A DNA stretch of 14,921 nt from CAYJXK01 sp964374115 (GTDB lineage Bacteria; Patescibacteriota; Patescibacteriia; Magasanikbacterales; UBA922). Positions 13,492 to 14,921 of the stretch are shown here, one piece after another. The notes under the pieces are model-generated. The model did not search any database. It was not told the DNA's origin and was given only the letters and a program-made list of their open reading frames with translations. The stretch spans positions 1 to 14,921 of the forward strand of contig CAYJXK010000022.1 of assembly GCA_964374115.1 (NCBI GenBank), given 5' to 3'. Both the position numbers and the translations under genes were made by a program. The first letter of the stretch is position 1, and each line of letters starts with the position of its first letter.

Positions 13492-14865
13492 ATGCGCTAT
13501 TATGGCTACAAAACACTCCTTTTCCTTCTCCGAGGACTTATCCATCTCAAACGTGGTACAGTATGGTTTGGGAAACGTCTCGGAGAAATAGGGGGGTGGA
13601 TTTTTCTCGCATACCGCAATACCATTGGCTACCGATTACATAAATATCTTTTTCTTTTCCAAAAAAAAATACACCTCGAAACGAAGCAAGGCGCCGGAAG
13701 CATACTCTCCTATCTTGGAAAAAGGCGGACGCTCGAGGCTGGACTTCTTGCTGTTGCATTCCTTGTTGCCATTCCTCACACCAAACTGTATACACAAGAA
13801 TCAGTTGGCATTCCTGGACGAGAAACTCCTCTCTATAAATTAGTGGGGCCAGGGGAGCTCGAGGCATCGGTGATCCAAGAGATCACTATTGAGGAATCCC
13901 TGTCACAACAAATTGACGCACCCTCATGGGCTGAAGGAGCAGCGCGGGTCGAGACGTTTGTCAATCCACTCAATACTCTCCCAACTGAACCCACAGATAT
14001 AGCCGGGATGAGCGCGGGAGGATCTGCAATTACAAAACCGACAATTATCGGTGATACATCGATTCTCGACGCCGCTCCAGGAGCTCCTAGCCAACAAAAG
14101 CGTACTGCTATCGTCCAATATACCGTAGAAGGGGGAGACACCGTGAGCAGTATTGCCGAACGTTTTGGTATTTCCATTTCCACGATATTGTGGGCAAACA
14201 ATCTATCCGCGCGTTCATATATTCGTCCGGGTGATACGCTCTCCATTTTACCGACCAATGGTGTCGTTCATCAGGTAAAAAAAGGGGAGACTGTTTCAAA
14301 AATTGCCAGACAATACGATGTCCCCGCGAGCGAAATTATAGCGTTCAACAAACTGCAAAAAGATGGAGGGGATATCGTCATCGGAGAAAAGCTCATCGTC
14401 CCTGGTGGAGAAATAGCGGCTCTCAGAATCACGCCGATTATCCCGCGCCAAGACGCATTTGGGCGTGTGGCCGCTCCTCCCCCTTCTATCACAGCTCCTG
14501 CAGGATCCGGATACCTCTGGCCAACGAGTGTCAGACGTATTACGCAATATTTTGGATGGCGTCATAATGGACTTGACATTGCCGGCCCTGTCGGAACTCC
14601 TATTTATGCCGCACGCGCTGGCACAGTCGTGCAATCACAATGTATGCGTACCGGCTATGGCTGTCATATCATCATTGACCATGGTGGCGGAGTGCAGACA
14701 CTTTACGCGCACAACTCTCGTCTCTACACGTCTGTCGGTGATGTGGTCACGCAAGGACAAATCATATCCCTTATGGGTTCCACCGGCCGCTCCACAGGCC
14801 CTCATGTTCACTTCGAAGTCCGCGTTGGCCGCCAGGCGCAAAATCCGCTACGGTATATTCGGTAA
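13492..14865 (+). CDS. Membrane-anchored LysM/M23 cell-wall endopeptidase
   Basis: 457 residues. A basic, aromatic-rich N-terminal segment (1-80) precedes one strong membrane helix (about 82-96), so the rest is probably outside the cytoplasmic membrane. A low-complexity linker (100-205) follows, then two LysM peptidoglycan-binding repeats (208-252, YTVEGGDTVSSIAERFGIS; 259-303, HQVKKGETVSKIARQYDVP). The C-terminal M23 (lysostaphin/DipM-type) domain begins near 341. Zinc ligands are H358 and D362 (WRHNGLDIA) and H440 (GPHVHFEV); catalytic histidines are H407 (LYAHNS) and H438. All are present, so it should be an active peptidoglycan hydrolase rather than an EnvC-like pseudo-enzyme. C384 and C391 could form a disulfide. 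The ATG at 13492 has no Shine-Dalgarno. The last 56 bp of the window show no clear terminator. Confidence 0.9.
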   Translation: MRYYGYKTLLFLLRGLIHLKRGTVWFGKRLGEIGGWIFLAYRNTIGYRLHKYLFLFQKKIHLETKQGAGSILSYLGKRRTLEAGLLAVAFLVAIPHTKLYTQESVGIPGRETPLYKLVGPGELEASVIQEITIEESLSQQIDAPSWAEGAARVETFVNPLNTLPTEPTDIAGMSAGGSAITKPTIIGDTSILDAAPGAPSQQKRTAIVQYTVEGGDTVSSIAERFGISISTILWANNLSARSYIRPGDTLSILPTNGVVHQVKKGETVSKIARQYDVPASEIIAFNKLQKDGGDIVIGEKLIVPGGEIAALRITPIIPRQDAFGRVAAPPPSITAPAGSGYLWPTSVRRITQYFGWRHNGLDIAGPVGTPIYAARAGTVVQSQCMRTGYGCHIIIDHGGGVQTLYAHNSRLYTSVGDVVTQGQIISLMGSTGRSTGPHVHFEVRVGRQAQNPLRYIR

Positions 14866-14921
14866 ACCCTTAGAGAGTAAACATTCTCCTCCATATTTGT
14901 CATGCTTTTCCCCTCACTCAA

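Noticed and set aside
13416..13643. 75-codon plus-strand frame starting inside the AACTCATGAGTT palindrome
   Set aside because: It overlaps the M23 promoter and the M23 gene start in another frame, and its peptide looks random.
1..14921. tRNA, rRNA, CRISPR array, insertion sequence or prophage
   Set aside because: No T-loop motif of a tRNA, no regularly spaced repeat-spacer units, and no transposase, integrase or phage structural gene was seen on either strand.

Overview
The window reads as part of a small-genome bacterial chromosome, most likely a Candidate Phyla Radiation (Patescibacteria) member of Parcubacteria type. This is an inference from the gene mix: short, tightly packed genes; a DedA-like protein, PfkB kinase, C39-like peptidase, LysM/M23 peptidase and YidD typical of such genomes; a Chlamydia-type NrdB; and start codons that mostly lack Shine-Dalgarno sequences. 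TGA is used as a stop (nrdA ends in TGA), so code 25, in which TGA encodes glycine, does not apply. I see no phage, transposase, CRISPR array, tRNA or rRNA.

Layout. 50-1544 (minus): PfkB-family kinase and an overlapping DedA-like membrane protein. 1627-2746 (plus, divergent): a protein with an internal duplication and an HELVE motif, overlapping a C39-like cysteine peptidase. 2679-4994 (minus): a class IV PLP aminotransferase, then a TrmA/RlmD-type RNA methyltransferase that has lost its iron-sulfur cysteines. 5283-9273 (minus): nrdA-nrdB, a class I ribonucleotide reductase operon with paired NrdR boxes upstream and a terminator downstream. 9726-11897 (plus): ruvB, a small membrane protein, a bacterial PH-domain membrane protein and yidD. 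11920-13209 (minus): trigger factor. 13492-14865 (plus): a membrane-anchored LysM/M23 cell-wall peptidase.

How the parts connect. The nrd operon supplies dNTPs. Its 452-bp intergenic region, shared with ruvB, holds two NrdR boxes 32 bp apart and one perfect DnaA box, so dNTP supply may be tied to replication. The ruvB operon joins recombination to envelope genes, and YidD assists membrane protein insertion. Trigger factor and the M23 peptidase are divergent and share a palindrome in their promoter region.

The least expected signal is in the non-coding DNA. A duplicated 5' leader sits in front of both the aminotransferase and the methyltransferase gene, with a third, inverted copy beside it (24 bp identical to the first). 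An intergenic-only palindrome, CTCATGAG, occurs three times. The nrdA-ruvB gap carries alternative hairpins inside a tiny ORF whose start sequence repeats the ruvB start over 12 bp. I found no convincing new multi-gene system.
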